Shown here: in pieces, positions 10,162 to 21,800 of the stretch
Layout of the letters: every line of letters starts with the position of its first letter
Position numbering within the stretch: the first letter of the stretch is position 1
Assembly (NCBI RefSeq): GCF_947179165.1
Contig: NC_077240.1
Span: 29,394,501-29,458,500, forward strand
Reading direction: 5' to 3'
Length of the DNA: 64,000 bases
Origin: Solanum dulcamara
Taxonomy: Eukaryota > Streptophyta > Magnoliopsida > Solanales > Solanaceae
Position numbers and translations under genes: made by a program
The notes under the pieces: model-generated
Told to the model about the DNA's origin: nothing
The model's input: the letters and a program-made list of their open reading frames with translations, nothing else
The model's database searches: none

Positions 10162-11860
10162 ATGGCTGGTGATGACGTACCTCCTCCACCACCATCAAAT
10201 ACCGCTGCCGTGGGTCAGCATTTTACTTTCGATCAATGGAAGGCTATTACGGAATTTTTTGGTAATGCTATAATTCTAGAAAATCGCTTGAATGGTAAGT
10301 TTTACGTTTCTTCTTCGATTATTGACACTCGTGCTACTCATCATGTTATCGGTGAGAAATCTTGATTGTTTGATGTTCATACTGTTGATTGTCTTGTTGG
10401 TTTGCCTAATGATGAAAAGGTGTTTGCTTCTTTGGAAGGTTTCGTTCAACTGTCAGATAAAATCACCTTACATCATGTCCTTTATGTGCCTTATTTACGT
10501 TGCAACTTACTCTCCGTCCTCTAACTTATTGATAATTTGCGCACTATTGTCTCTTTTATTTTTTATATGTGTGCTATTCAGGTCCCACTGAATGAGCTGA
10601 TTGGAACGGGAGTTAGGAGGGACGAACTATACTATTTGAGCAAACCGGACATGGTGCAATATGTGTTTACTGTCATAACAGTGTAAGCATTGAAATTGTG
10701 GCATCGACGATTGGGGCATCCTTCCGAGAGAGTAGTTAAGTTGCTTCCTCATGTTAGTAGTGATAAGAGTAGTTTAGCAAAGGATTGTGAAGTGTGTTTC
10801 CGTGCTAAGCATCCTAGACAAATTTCCTTTAAGTGATAATAAAACATCTAGAATATTTGAGAAAATACATTGTGATTTGTGGGATCCATATCGACATATT
10901 TCGTTGTGTGGAGCTCGTTATTTTTTAACAATTATTGATGATTTTTTTGAGCTATTTGGATCTACTCGTTGATTGATAAAACAAAAGTGTTTTAGATGTT
11001 TATGGCTTTTTTTGCTATGGTTGATCGACAATTTAATCAAATAATTAAAGTTGTACAATGTGATAATGGTACCGAATTTAATTGTTTGATCGATTATTTT
11101 TCCGCCACTGATATTCTATTTCAAACCTCTTGTGTGGGTACTCCGCAACAGAATGGGAGAGTAGAGAGAAAACATAAACATGTGTTGAATGTTGCGAGAG
11201 CTCTAAGATTTTAGGCCAATTTGCCTATTTTTTTCTGGAATGAATGTGTTCTTGCTGCATCTCATCTCATAAATCGTACCCCCATACTCAATTTATAAAA
11301 TAAAACACCTTTCAAAATTTTATTCAATAAACCTCCTTCTTTCGATGTTATTCGTACCTTTGGGTGTTTATGCTTTTCTCATAATCAAAAAACTCAGAGT
11401 GACAAATTTGCAAGTCGAAGAAGAAAGAGTTTGGTTGTGGGATATCTGTTTGGTAAAAAGGGTTGGTGGTCGTTTGTTTTTGATACGAAATTTTTTTTGT
11501 CTCTCGTGATGTGAAGTTTATGGAGGATGTGTTTCCTTTTGCTTGTCCGAATGATCTTCATATTTCGTCTAATTTTTTTGATGTGGGTGCTGAAATCGAT
11601 GGTGATTTTATGGTGTACGAAAATGACTTAGGGGGCAAAGTTGATAGTTCGGAGACTGTCGGACAGTAGCCGCAAGCAACAGCCCAACCAACGCCCGCTG
11701 GCAGCAAGGGGGGGGGGGGGCAGCAACACCATACTCCACCCACGGATGTGGAAGGTGGCTTAGAACGTGATTTTCGGGAGAAAATTTCCTCTATTTTGCT
11801 TCGTGATTATGTGACATACTCAATTTTTGCTAATAGTCCGTCTTCGATTAATCATGTGGC
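10162..11860 (+). pseudogene. Copia gag-protease-integrase pseudogene
   Basis: The frame opens MAGDDVPPPPPS, a copia gag start, but after about 48 residues it joins directly to the protease motif IIDTRATHHV; most of gag including the zinc knuckle is missing and the catalytic DTG reads DTR. Further on, LWHRRLGHPSERVVK (near 10695) is the pre-integrase motif, CDLWDPY and TIIDDF (10870-10945) belong to the integrase core, and VVQCDNGTEF with TPQQNGRVERKHKH (11050-11175) gives its second Asp and its Glu. FWNECVLAASHLINRTP follows at about 11235. Stops and frameshifts interrupt it repeatedly; it ends near 11860 before reverse transcriptase. Confidence 0.8.
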
Positions 11861-11870
11861 ATATTGGAAG

Positions 11871-12857
11871 GGGGGAGGAGGGCAAATAATTCCAAAAATA
11901 TTCATGTTTGAGGGAATAATTAGAATTTCTCATAGTTTAGGAGGTAAATAATTTCAAAAATCTATATTTGAGGGATAATTAAAACTTCTCATAATTTATG
12001 TATGTATTTAATAAAGTATGTCAATTTTAAGAGGGCTTTTGATTATTAACTCTATTTATAACAAAGAACTACGAAAGAATCAAAAGGGGCTTTTAACTAT
12101 TAAGTATTTATAACAAAGAACCACTAGAGAATCAACTTTTTTTGAGACCTAATACTCAACTTGTGTCAAACTTTTCTAATAGTTCTTTTCTCTTATACGA
12201 AAATTAAATTCAACTTTTTTTATATTAATAGTACTCACAATAATATTTTTTTTTAAAAAAAACATACAATATATGATTGCTAAAAAAAAGAAAAAAAACC
12301 CTGCCTTTTTCTTAATTGGCTAGAGAATTGTCTGTGCTTAGCGCGATTGTGAAATATATTTGCTCGTACAATATTTATATAAAAATCTTAGATTTAATGG
12401 AAGAGAAATGAAACATACAAAAGAATTGTCGTGGATAAATAAGATAAAATCTAGGTATGAATATTAATCCCCTACATTTAGTTTGAGATATTTCTTTATA
12501 TCAAGAAAATGAAAATCTACGACAAAATGCACAAAAATAAAATTGACATGCTAACTGATAATCAAAAGTGCCATGAGATAATAACACACGTTCGTTAGGC
12601 TCAAACCTTTTTTCTGAGAGTCAGTTTGATACAAGAACAACAAATAAAAATTTTCTTGCGGAATAATAGAACAAAAGGAAAACATAAAGTCGCACTATAA
12701 TAAAAATAGTCCTACTCTTAAAAATCCTCAAAAATGTTTAAAATCACAAGGGCATTGAGTGTTGGGTTCCAGTGATCGAAATATGAATGAAAATTGGAGG
12801 GAAGAAACAATGGACGGAAAGTGAAACAGTAACGTTTTTCATGCATATTGATGGGAG
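11871..12857. other. AT-rich spacer with two short degenerate tandem duplications
   Basis: Around 11884-12000 a unit of about 60 bp (AAATAATTCCAAAAAT...TTTGAGGG...ATAATTAGAA) occurs twice. Around 12030-12135 a unit of about 53 bp (GGGCTTTTGATTATTAA...AACAAAGAACTAC) occurs twice. Nothing coding is seen. 12600-12857 occupies the place expected for the end of the next LTR but does not match it. Confidence 0.5.
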
Positions 12858-13389
12858 AAATCAAGATTTTACGTGGAGACCCTTTTAAATAAGGAAAAAA
12901 CCACAGGCCAAGAGGAGCAAAAACCACAGGCCAAGAGGAGCAACTGATATCACTATAGTAAAAAATTTTACACTGAGCAGTCACGAGTACAATACTCAAA
13001 GTAACCACAACACACTCAAAAAGAATAACACTCTTTTGATCTCCACCTTACTAAAAATATCACTTACACTCAATTTTTTTTCACAGACTATTTTCTTATA
13101 GTGTATGAAATACCTCACTTTGCTCTTTAATTTTTCTCTCTCTTATCTTGGTGTGTTTAACAAATGAGCAAGAATGTCCTATATATAGGGAAACATTTAT
13201 TCCCTTTGATGTCATTGATGACATCAATTAGAAACCAAAATTCAAACTTTGTTAGGTTTCTTCATAGTCAAAAATGGTGAGAATTGGTTGTTGAGACATT
13301 TTTTTCAACTATCAATCCACAATTTTTGACTCACCAATTTTTCAACCTAACAAAGAAGCAAAAATTGTGGCATGAGATGGATACCAACA
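12858..13389 (-). repeat. 3' LTR of the minus-strand copia element
   Basis: This block aligns with 17585-18238. It begins (minus sense) TGTTGGTATCCATCTCATGC at 13389. Matching features are GATATCACTATAGTAA, CAGTCACGAGTACAATACTC and CTTTGATGTCATTGATGACA. A 22-bp segment, ACCACAGGCCAAGAGGAGCA plus two bases, is tandemly duplicated at about 12899-12942. Homology stops near 12858. Confidence 0.85.
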
Positions 13390-13404
13390 AATCTCCCCCT
13401 TTAG
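13390..13404 (-). other. Polypurine tract of the minus-strand copia element
   Basis: Read on the minus strand this is AAAGGGGGAGATT immediately before the LTR start TGTTGG. The purine run and position identify it. Confidence 0.8.
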
Positions 13405-13414
13405 TCCCATGCAC

Positions 13415-16400
13415 CAAAAGGAGATATCTTCATCTTCTCAGAGAGAGTTCATCCCAACAAGTTCTTTGCACAATTTGAACTTGTCTCTTGTTACCATTTT
13501 GGTTAGTATATCTGCAGGATTCTCATTTGTAGAGATCTTTTCAACCTGCATAGATTCGTCTTCTATCTTTTTTCGAATCTAGTGATATCTTACGTCGATG
13601 TGTTTCTTCCTTGCATGGTATATGGAGTTCTTGCTCAAGTCTATTGCACTTTGATTGCCATAATATACAACATACTCCTTCTGATGCAAGCCAAGCTCTT
13701 GAAGAAAGTGTTTGAGCCGTATCATCTCCTTGCCAGCTTTAGTAGATGCAATATATTCAGCTTCAGTTGTAGACAGTGCAACACACTTCTCCAACTTCAA
13801 CTACTATGATATAACTCCTCCTGAAAAAGTAAACAAATATCAGTAGTGAATTTTCTGTTATTAAGGTCACCTGCCATATCAGAATCTGTATAGCCCTTCA
13901 ATATTGGATTTGATCCTCCAAAACACAATTATTTATCTGAGCTTCCTCTCATATACTTGAGTATTCATTTTACAGCTTCCCAATGTTGTTTTCCTAGATT
14001 GTCGAGAAATCTGTTGACAACACCAACTGCGTGACCAATATCATGTCTGGTGCATACCATTGCATACATTAGACTTCCGACGATGGAGGAATATGGAATT
14101 TTGTCCATGATCTCTTTTTCCTCCCTAGCCGTAGGATACTTTTTTTTCTCAACTTCATATGATCAGCAAGAGGTGTGCTAACCGACTTGGCATACTTCAT
14201 GTTGAAGCACTGCAGTACACGTTCAATGTACTTCTCTTGTGACAAATAAATCTTTCTTTTATCTTTGAGACGAGTAATCCTCATGCCCAAAATTTGTTTG
14301 GCATGAACCAAGTCTTTGATGGCAAAAGACTTACACAACTTCCTTATCAACTCGTCAATCTTGAAAATATTCTTGTCCACAATTAACATATTATCCACAT
14401 ATAGTAAAAAGATGATAAAATCATTGTCAAAATTTTTTGTACAAACACACAATGATGAGGAAGTCTTCTTATTGCCTTGCTCCCCCGTAACAAATTCAAA
14501 CTTTTTGTACTAATGTCTAGGAGTTTGCTTTGCCCGTAGAGACTCTTTTTGAGTTTGCACACAAAATTTTCTATTACCATTTACTTTGAAACCCTCAAGT
14601 TGTTTCATATAAATCTCTTCTTCTAGGTCACCGTGAAGAAAAGTCGTCTTTACATTTGTCTGCTCAATCTCTTAATTAATACTAGCAGCCAAATCAATAA
14701 TTGTACAAATGTAGGACATTTTCACGTCAGGAGAAAATATTTCGTCAATGTCAATACCCTTCCTTTGATCAAATCCTTTGACAACCAATCTAGCTTTGTA
14801 CCTGGGTTTCAAGTTGTGTTCTTTAACTTTAACTTTGAACACCCACTTGTTTTTTAAATCTCTCATGCCCTTAGGCAATTTCACCAACTCATAAGTATGG
14901 TTCTCATGCATAGATTTCATCTCATCTTTCATGGCTTCAATGCATTGATCCTTATGCTCATCTTCCATGGCCTTCTCATAACACTCAGGTTCACCCCCGT
15001 CAATGAATAACACATACTAATTAGGTGAATAATGAAACAAAGGAATACATTGTCTTGTGGACCTCCTAAGAGGGATATTTCATTCTTCCATAACTTTATG
15101 AGCAGGAGCATCATCAATAATAACAACATTGTTATTATCAACATCAACATATTGATCTGGGACTTGATTTTGAGCATTATCGTGATCATCAAGCCCAACA
15201 ATGTCATACACACTTGTATGAGGAACTTGATCAAGATGGACTACTCCATTTAAACTTGAAGATTTTAGATTCTCCGTTTTGTCATTATCTTCAATGATTT
15301 AATTTTTTATGAAGACAATATCGCGGCTTCTCACAAGCTTCTTCTCAATTAGATCATGTAGCATGTAACCAAATTCATCAAGGTCATATCCAATAAAGAT
15401 GCACTGCCTTGTCTTGGCATCTAACTTTGACCTCTCATCTTTTGACACATATATAAAAGCTTTGCAACCAAATACTCTCAAATGGTCTTAAGAAATATTT
15501 TTGCCATACCAAACTCTATTTGAAACATCATTTTGCAAAGCAACAACAAGATATGAGTTAATAACATATGCAGCGGTCAATAAGGTTTCACCCCAAAAGA
15601 AATTCGGCAACTTTGCTTCAGAAAGCAAACATCTAACTTTTTCCATCAAGGTCTTGTTCATCCTCTCAGCTAACCCATTAAGTTGAGGAGTCTTCTGGTG
15701 CCTAATACCTTGATGCTTGCAGTATTAGTCAAATGGTCTACAATATTCACCACCATTATCAGTACGAATACATTTCAATTTTTTTTCAATTTCTCTTTTA
15801 ACTGAAGCTTAAAACTGCTTAAAGAAATGCAACACTTGGTCTTTAGTTTTTAAGACATAGACTCAAAGCTTTTTTGAGCAGTCATTAATAAAAGTGACAA
15901 AGTAGAGTGCACCACCTAGAATCCTTGTCTTCATTGGACCGCATAAATCAGAGTGCATCAACTGAAGCAACTCTGTCTTTCTTAAAGAAGGTTTAGACTT
16001 AAAGGAAACTCTATTTTGTTTTTCAGCCAAACAGTGCTCACACTTTTCTAATTTAGCACTTTAAAAATTGACAACTTCTTCTTGGCTATAACATTAAATC
16101 CTTTCTCATTGATGTGGCTAAGCCTCTTATGCCATAACGTTGAAGAGTTATCGCTCTTAACTGCATTCACCATATTGGCACAAGTAGAAGACATAGTCCA
16201 GTATAGATCATGATATTTTCTACCACGAGTGACAACCAAGTAACCCTTAATGAGTCTCCACTTTCCACCGCCATTGGTACTAATATATCCTTCATCATCT
16301 AGAACACCAACATAAATTAGGTGCAGACGAACATCAGGTGTATGTTTTACATTGTTCAAAACTAGTTTAGTTCCAATACTAGTTTTCAAACAAATTGTAC

Positions 16401-17360
16401 CAACACCAACCACCCTAGATACAGCCTATTACCCATACTCAAGGTTCCAAAGTCACCAGGAGTATAGGAAGAGAAAGAATCCTTCCTTAATGTCACATGA
16501 GATGCAGCACCAGTGTCCACAACCCAGCTTGACTCATCACAAGCAATATTTATCAGATCCGCATCAAGGACTGTAACATGATCTTTGGTGGAGATGGTGG
16601 ATAGGTAATTTTCATTGCCATTTTCTTTATTATCCTCTCTGTCTTTGTTCTCCTTCTTCAATTTCTAGCAGAACTTCTTTATGTGCCCTTTCATGCCACA
16701 ATGATAACACTCAATATCTTTAAGCCTGCCTTTGAATTTTCTCATATTATGTTCTCTATTCTAAGAACCATGACTCTTATTTCTCCCCTTAGGGCCAGTC
16801 ACCAGGACCTCCAACGAAGAAGAACCTTGAGATTTTATTCTCATCTCTTCGTTCAAGACGTTGCTTTTGGCGAAATCCATAGAGCTCACACCATCCGGAA
16901 CAGAATTTGACAATGAAGTTCTAAATGTTTTCCAAGAGTCTGGTAGGGAACCAAGTAGAAGCAAGCCTTGAATTTCTTCTTCAAATTTAATGTCCATAGC
17001 AGATAACTGGTTTATGATTCCCTGAAAATTATTCAGGTGATCTATCATTGGAGAACCATCATGATATTTTAAACTTAACATTTGCTTTATTAAGAACATT
17101 TTATTGTTCCTAGTCTTCCGAACATATAAGCTTTCAAGATGCTCCCATAGGGTACGAGCATGTGTCTCTCTAGAAATATGGTTCAAAACATTAGCGTCAA
17201 TCCATTGCCTAATAAATTTACACACCTGTCTATGCAACAGATTCCACTCTTCATCTGTTTCATTATCAGGATTTACAGTGGTATAGACTGATTGATAAAA
17301 ATTCTTGACATAAAATAAATCTTTCATTTTCTCCCTTTCAAATGGCATAATTAACACCAT
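13415..17360 (-). pseudogene. Copia gag-pol pseudogene (Tork/Tnt1-like)
   Basis: Gag occupies 17360-16761 (199 codons open from ATG) with the UBN2-type WEHLESLYVRKTRNNKMFL segment; a zinc knuckle CYHCGMKGHIKKFC follows near 16700. Protease shows SSWVVDTGAASHV near 16520. Pre-integrase LWHKRLSHINEKG lies near 16130, integrase core HSDLCGPM near 15960 and RTDNGGEY near 15755. RT is spread over 15013-14069 (KNKWVFKVKVKEHNLKPRYK, then FIIFLLYVDNML). RNase H includes LSTTEAEYIASTKAGKEMI (near 13760) and HARKKHIDVRYH (13620-13580). The RT catalytic box reads YVDN where copia elements have YVDD. At least ten stops or frame changes separate the pieces. Confidence 0.88.
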
Positions 17361-17500
17361 TCAAAGTAATCATTCTACTAGTATTGACTTTCATCATTTT
17401 TTTCCCCAAAATATATAACTACTGCAAATCAAAGTAAATCTTTTCTGATGTGGAAGTTCAGACTATGTTGCAATCACAAAGCATACTCAGATAAAACCTT

Positions 17501-17515
17501 GCTCTGATATTAGTT
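17501..17515 (-). other. Primer-binding site of the minus-strand copia element
   Basis: On the minus strand AACTAATATCAGAGC directly follows the LTR end ACAACA. It matches the initiator-Met tRNA site (TGGTATCAGAGC) except near its 5' side. Confidence 0.8.
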
Positions 17516-18238
17516 TGTTGTGAAAACGCGGACTAACACAAAAATATATATTATCAAAATAGTGGAAATAAAATGGAAAAATAATGACACCAAGAATTTT
17601 ACGTGGAAACCCTTTAAAATAAGGAAAAAAACATGGGCCAAGAGGAGAAATTGATATCACTATAGTAAGAAATTTTACACTAGGTAGTCACGAGTACAAT
17701 ACTCAAAGTGACCACAACACACTCAAAAGGAATAAATCTTTTGATCTCCCACCTTACTAAAAATATCGCTCACATTTTATTTTTCTTCACAGACTATTTT
17801 CCTATTTTTCGAGGGTCTTTTGGAAATAACCTATCTATCTCCATGAGGTAGTGGTAAAGTCTGCGTATATTTTACCCTCCCCAGACCCCATTTGTAGGAT
17901 TTCACTGGGTATGTTTTTGTTATTGTTTGTTGTAGACTATTTTCTTATTGTCTATGGAATACCTCACTTTGCTCACTAATATTTTCCTCTCTTATCTTGG
18001 TGTATTTAACAAATGAGCAAGAGTGCCCTATTTATAGGGAAAAATTTGTTCCCTTTGATGTCATTGATGACATCAATTAGAAATTAAAATTCAAACTTTG
18101 TTAGGTTTATTCATAGTCAAAATGGTGAGATTTGGTTGTTGAGATTATTTTTTTCAACTACCAATCCACAATTTTTGACGCACCAATTTTTCAACCTAAC
18201 AAAGAAGGAAAAACTGTGGCATGGGATGGATACCAACA
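17516..18238 (-). repeat. 5' LTR of the minus-strand copia element (with SINE insertion)
   Basis: It runs from TGTTGGTATCCATCCCATGC (18238) to ACAACA (17516). It matches the 3' LTR over most of its length but has a 143-bp insertion at 17802-17944 absent from the other copy. Confidence 0.87.
17802..17933 (+). mobile_element. TS-type SINE (5'-truncated) inside the copia LTR
   Basis: The insertion contains GAGGGTCTTTTGGAAATAAC, GAGGTAGTGGTAAAGTCTGC, CCCTCCCCAGACCCC and TTTCACTGGGTATG, then a TTG-rich tail. These are the 3'-end motifs of Solanaceae TS-family SINEs. AGACTATTTTC flanks it on both sides (17791-17801 and 17934-17944), an 11-bp target duplication. The sister LTR shows the empty site. 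Confidence 0.88.
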
Positions 18239-18888
18239 ATCTCTTCATTACACTAGTTTGTGGCTGTATTGAAAGGCATGCATCTGCAAAACGCATATGC
18301 AAAGTATGTGCGAACCAGTGCAACGTTTTCTGAATTAGTTTTCTGATGGCTATAACTGAATTTTCAAGTTAAGAACTCCTCCTTGTAAAAACTCTAGTGT
18401 GATTTGCTACAGTTAATTGCATATGAGATCTAGCGAATTTGAAGTATCACTATTCGGCCGAAGTGAATCATTTTGTTCTGGGAGAATATATTACATAACC
18501 TTCAGTATTTGAGGGGAATAATTTCTTTAAAGACGCACTGTGAATTCAGTTATTTTGATTTTATTGTTGAAGTTCTTGATTTGAATACGGATTGTTTTAA
18601 AACACAATTAACATTGAGTAGAATAGAAAGGGAGATTGATTTCCTATGAGATGCCTCAAGTTTGATGTGACATTTTTTTGTTTCTCGACTAAGCTAGGAG
18701 TAAAATAATGTTTCCTTTATTTCCTTCCTATTATAACCACTTCTACTGTTTAACTCTATGTACAATTTTGTTACTAATGAGCAAGTGGCAATTGTTTTGA
18801 AGAATCAGAAGTGTAAAAAAAATCACCTAAAGAAACTTAAAAACCAAAAAGAGAGAAGGAAAAAGAACTTGTTTGGAAGAAAAGGCAA
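18239..18888. other. 3' flank of the nucleoside hydrolase gene
   Basis: No coding features are seen. The right part would be the 3' UTR of the minus-strand gene, with a polyadenylation signal at 18716-18721. Confidence 0.5.
18716..18721 (-). terminator. Candidate polyadenylation signal of the nucleoside hydrolase gene
   Basis: AATAAA on the minus strand lies about 170 bp after the stop codon, a normal 3' UTR length for plants. It is a six-base motif in AT-rich DNA, so support is modest. Confidence 0.4.
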
Positions 18889-21800
18889 TTAAGGGGCAGT
18901 TTTCTTTCTATTGGATGGTGTATTCCAAATTCTTCTCTGCTGATCAAAGCTTCCAACTTTAGCAGACTGTTTTACGTCACCTAGTCGATTTGCAAAAGTG
19001 TAATAATAAGCTAATGGATCCAGATTCTCTAATACTTTCACTGATTTGCCTTGCTTTTCGTCCATAACTATCTGTCCATCTTCAGATTCGTACCCTGAGG
19101 CAGTGACTTTTATGTTCTTGACACCAAATGTTGATTTTAGTACAGAATAATCACCAGCCAAAACTACTGCTCCAAGGATTTCTCCAAGAAATGTATCCTG
19201 TTATTATACAAACCATAAGTATGTAGCAGGAAAAATACCTGATTGATCTGTACGTTGAGTACTAAATGCAAACATTGCAAAAGATTTTAAAAAACGCTAG
19301 CTTTCAGTGTTATGAGGACAAGTTTAGGATAAATTGAGATGAGATTATATACCATATGTTGGTATTTAGGATGTGTCTTTTGCAGGTGGTGTAACCTTGA
19401 GAGCAAACGCCGTGCAAAGATTGCTTCAGGTGTCCTTTTAGTCAGGTTAAGCATTTTAAGAATTTCAGGAAAGGCACTGACTTTCTGCTGAATGCCAAGT
19501 GGAATGAGAGTGATATTAAGATCTGAACTCAAAACTGTCTGTGCAGCTAGAGGGTCAAGAAACATATTCAGTTCCGCGAATCTATTAGAAGGAACGTTGA
19601 TCACATTTCCCTTCTCAGTGTTATCATGATTCATGTGCCCTCCAACAATTATTATATCCTGCACCACAATACAATACACAGTGCTTATATTAGTACAGTT
19701 CTTGAACGAGTAATCCCACCCTGGCTCTTTCTCATAAGACTGCAAGGGTGGAGGAAATGCTTGCCTGGATAGTTTTGGTCATACTCTCGCCTGCAAGAAC
19801 GATCTTTGCTATATTAGTCAATGGACCATTTGTTAAAATGGTAATCTTAGATCCTGGTTTGAGTGATTTCACTGCTGACTCCCATACTTCTAGTGCTAGA
19901 GGTTGTCTGAGTTCCGGATGATCAGTGTCTCTAAGAGCTCCATATTTCATGGAATTTCCAGATGTATATCTGAACTTATTTAGATTAAGCAGGTAGATCA
20001 GCAAAATTGCACACTAAACAAATGGACATGTGAAAGACATGAAATGTCAATGCTTAACAAGATAACATAATTTTAAAGAAATTTACTGATTCTCCTTTAG
20101 GCAAATGATTTACACTAGCTAGACCATGTACCTCCGAGGACTTCGAGGCAAAGAACGAGATAAACCATAAAGTGTGTCGGAGTCAAGAAATCCACCACAA
20201 CCTTGTGGGATAACCTTGTTGTACTTGCAGTCACCAACTGCATAGAAAATAGGATCAGACTGGTTCATTGCAAAAACATCTCCAAGGCCCACAGGAATGT
20301 CATCACGACCCATCATATGGAGCAAATCATACACAGAATCAATTGTTGCAGCATTTGCCCATCCAGTTGGACTCACAATTATAGCCTGAAGGGAAGAAGA
20401 TATTGCACATTGACAAGAATTGCTTCCTCAACTTAGTTATTTACAAAATTGAGTCCTTTATCTTAGACTCATCCCGTTTCTGCAATGTCACTCAGGGTAG
20501 GGGAAGTTTTTCTTATGAATGACCAAATATTCATCAATTAATTCTATAAAAGTAAACATAACTTGGGAATACATGAACTGAAGCAATTTTACCACCCATT
20601 CAATAAACTTAAAAAAAAGGGCAGCCCGGTGCACTAAAGCTCCCGCTATGTGCGGGGTCCGGGGAAGGGCCTGACCATAATTTGTGTTTGGTGAAGTAAA
20701 ATAATTTTCTTAACAGGTTCTGAATTTTCAGTTGAGGATCTAATTCAAAATAGAAGGCAATTTACCTTCAGATTAATTTCTTCTATTGGTAACTTAAGGA
20801 GGTAAAAGAGAGCTAGAAAATCTCCAGCACTCATATCCATATCAAACACAACATTCTTCCCAAGATGCTTGCCTCTGAAATCTGGTTTGTAAAGTACTTC
20901 TCTGTAATAAGGAAATTGCGTAGAAAAGTTAAATCTTCCGGTGTTTTCTCTTTTGTTTATGACCTGCAACCGCGACAAATATAGTATTAGTTCTGAAATG
21001 GTCTTTACTTTTATCTTACATATGAAATATAATCAATTCAGACTAGAAATTAGTAACTTACATCCAGAAAGCTAACGAAAAACTCTCTGTCCAGTTCACT
21101 GTTAGCATTTCGATTGGGTTTTGCTCTTATAGCAACAAGAATAGGCACTCCTCCTGGACCAAAAACTTCTTTTGTATAGCCATCCTGATACACACCACCA
21201 ACTCAGACTACATAACAGTCAAGTGAAGCATAGAGTAGTGAATAAAAAGCCAGAAAATGAAATAAAGGAAATCATATATCAACTTATCTCCAAACTCATC
21301 TTAGTTGATTGAAAACATAGAGTCATAATTTTATGGTAAGGAAGAAACATTGAATTTCTATACCATGAGAGACTTAAAAATCTTAGGGGTCCAATAAGGA
21401 GTAAAATCATGGCTTTGACAAGTAACAACTAAATGTCATCTTTACTAGAGACAATAACTAAAAACCATAATCCAGATAATGACCTGAAACAATTCATCAC
21501 CTGGCATCTGCCTCTCCTGTTCTTTTCTATGCAAAATGGATCGCGAAGCTTAGTCTGAACATGGCCGCTGTGAGCTTCATTTCGTGCTACGCTGAACTTT
21601 GGAGATATATGACCATCAAAAATTGGATTTGATCCATCAGAAATCCCATATGGCTTGTTTGAAGTAATTACAGTGATATTGATATAATCCATTTCTGCAA
21701 ATTCATTTTCTCCATGCTGGTTGTGTTGTTTCTGCATGATTGAAGCAGATACACCAGACATAAAGGAGTCCCACATAAAATAACCCTGCGTTTAGCAACA

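Larger units (their letters stand above)
9978..11870 (+). mobile_element. Truncated Ty1-copia remnant with one short LTR
   Basis: A short LTR (9978-10124) is followed by a primer-site-like GGGTATTTGAGGC, a gag start, a protease fragment and an integrase region, all on the plus strand. RT, RNase H and a 3' LTR are missing. The short LTR suits the Ale/Retrofit lineage, but that assignment is tentative. Confidence 0.75.
12858..18238 (-). mobile_element. Decayed Tork/Tnt1-like Ty1-copia element
   Basis: The element reads right to left: 5' LTR 18238-17516, primer site 17515-17501, gag, protease, integrase, RT, RNase H, polypurine tract 13404-13390, 3' LTR 13389 to about 12858. Domain order protease-integrase-RT-RNase H is diagnostic of copia. 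The protease motif WVVDTGAASHV and the general layout are Tork-like. Many stops and frameshifts make it inactive. The last ~75 bp of the 3' LTR cannot be recognised. Confidence 0.88.

Noticed and set aside
18117..18333. Small open frames at the right edge of the minus-strand copia LTR
   Set aside because: Pure LTR and flank sequence; similar frames occur at the 3' LTR (13284-13478) for the same reason.
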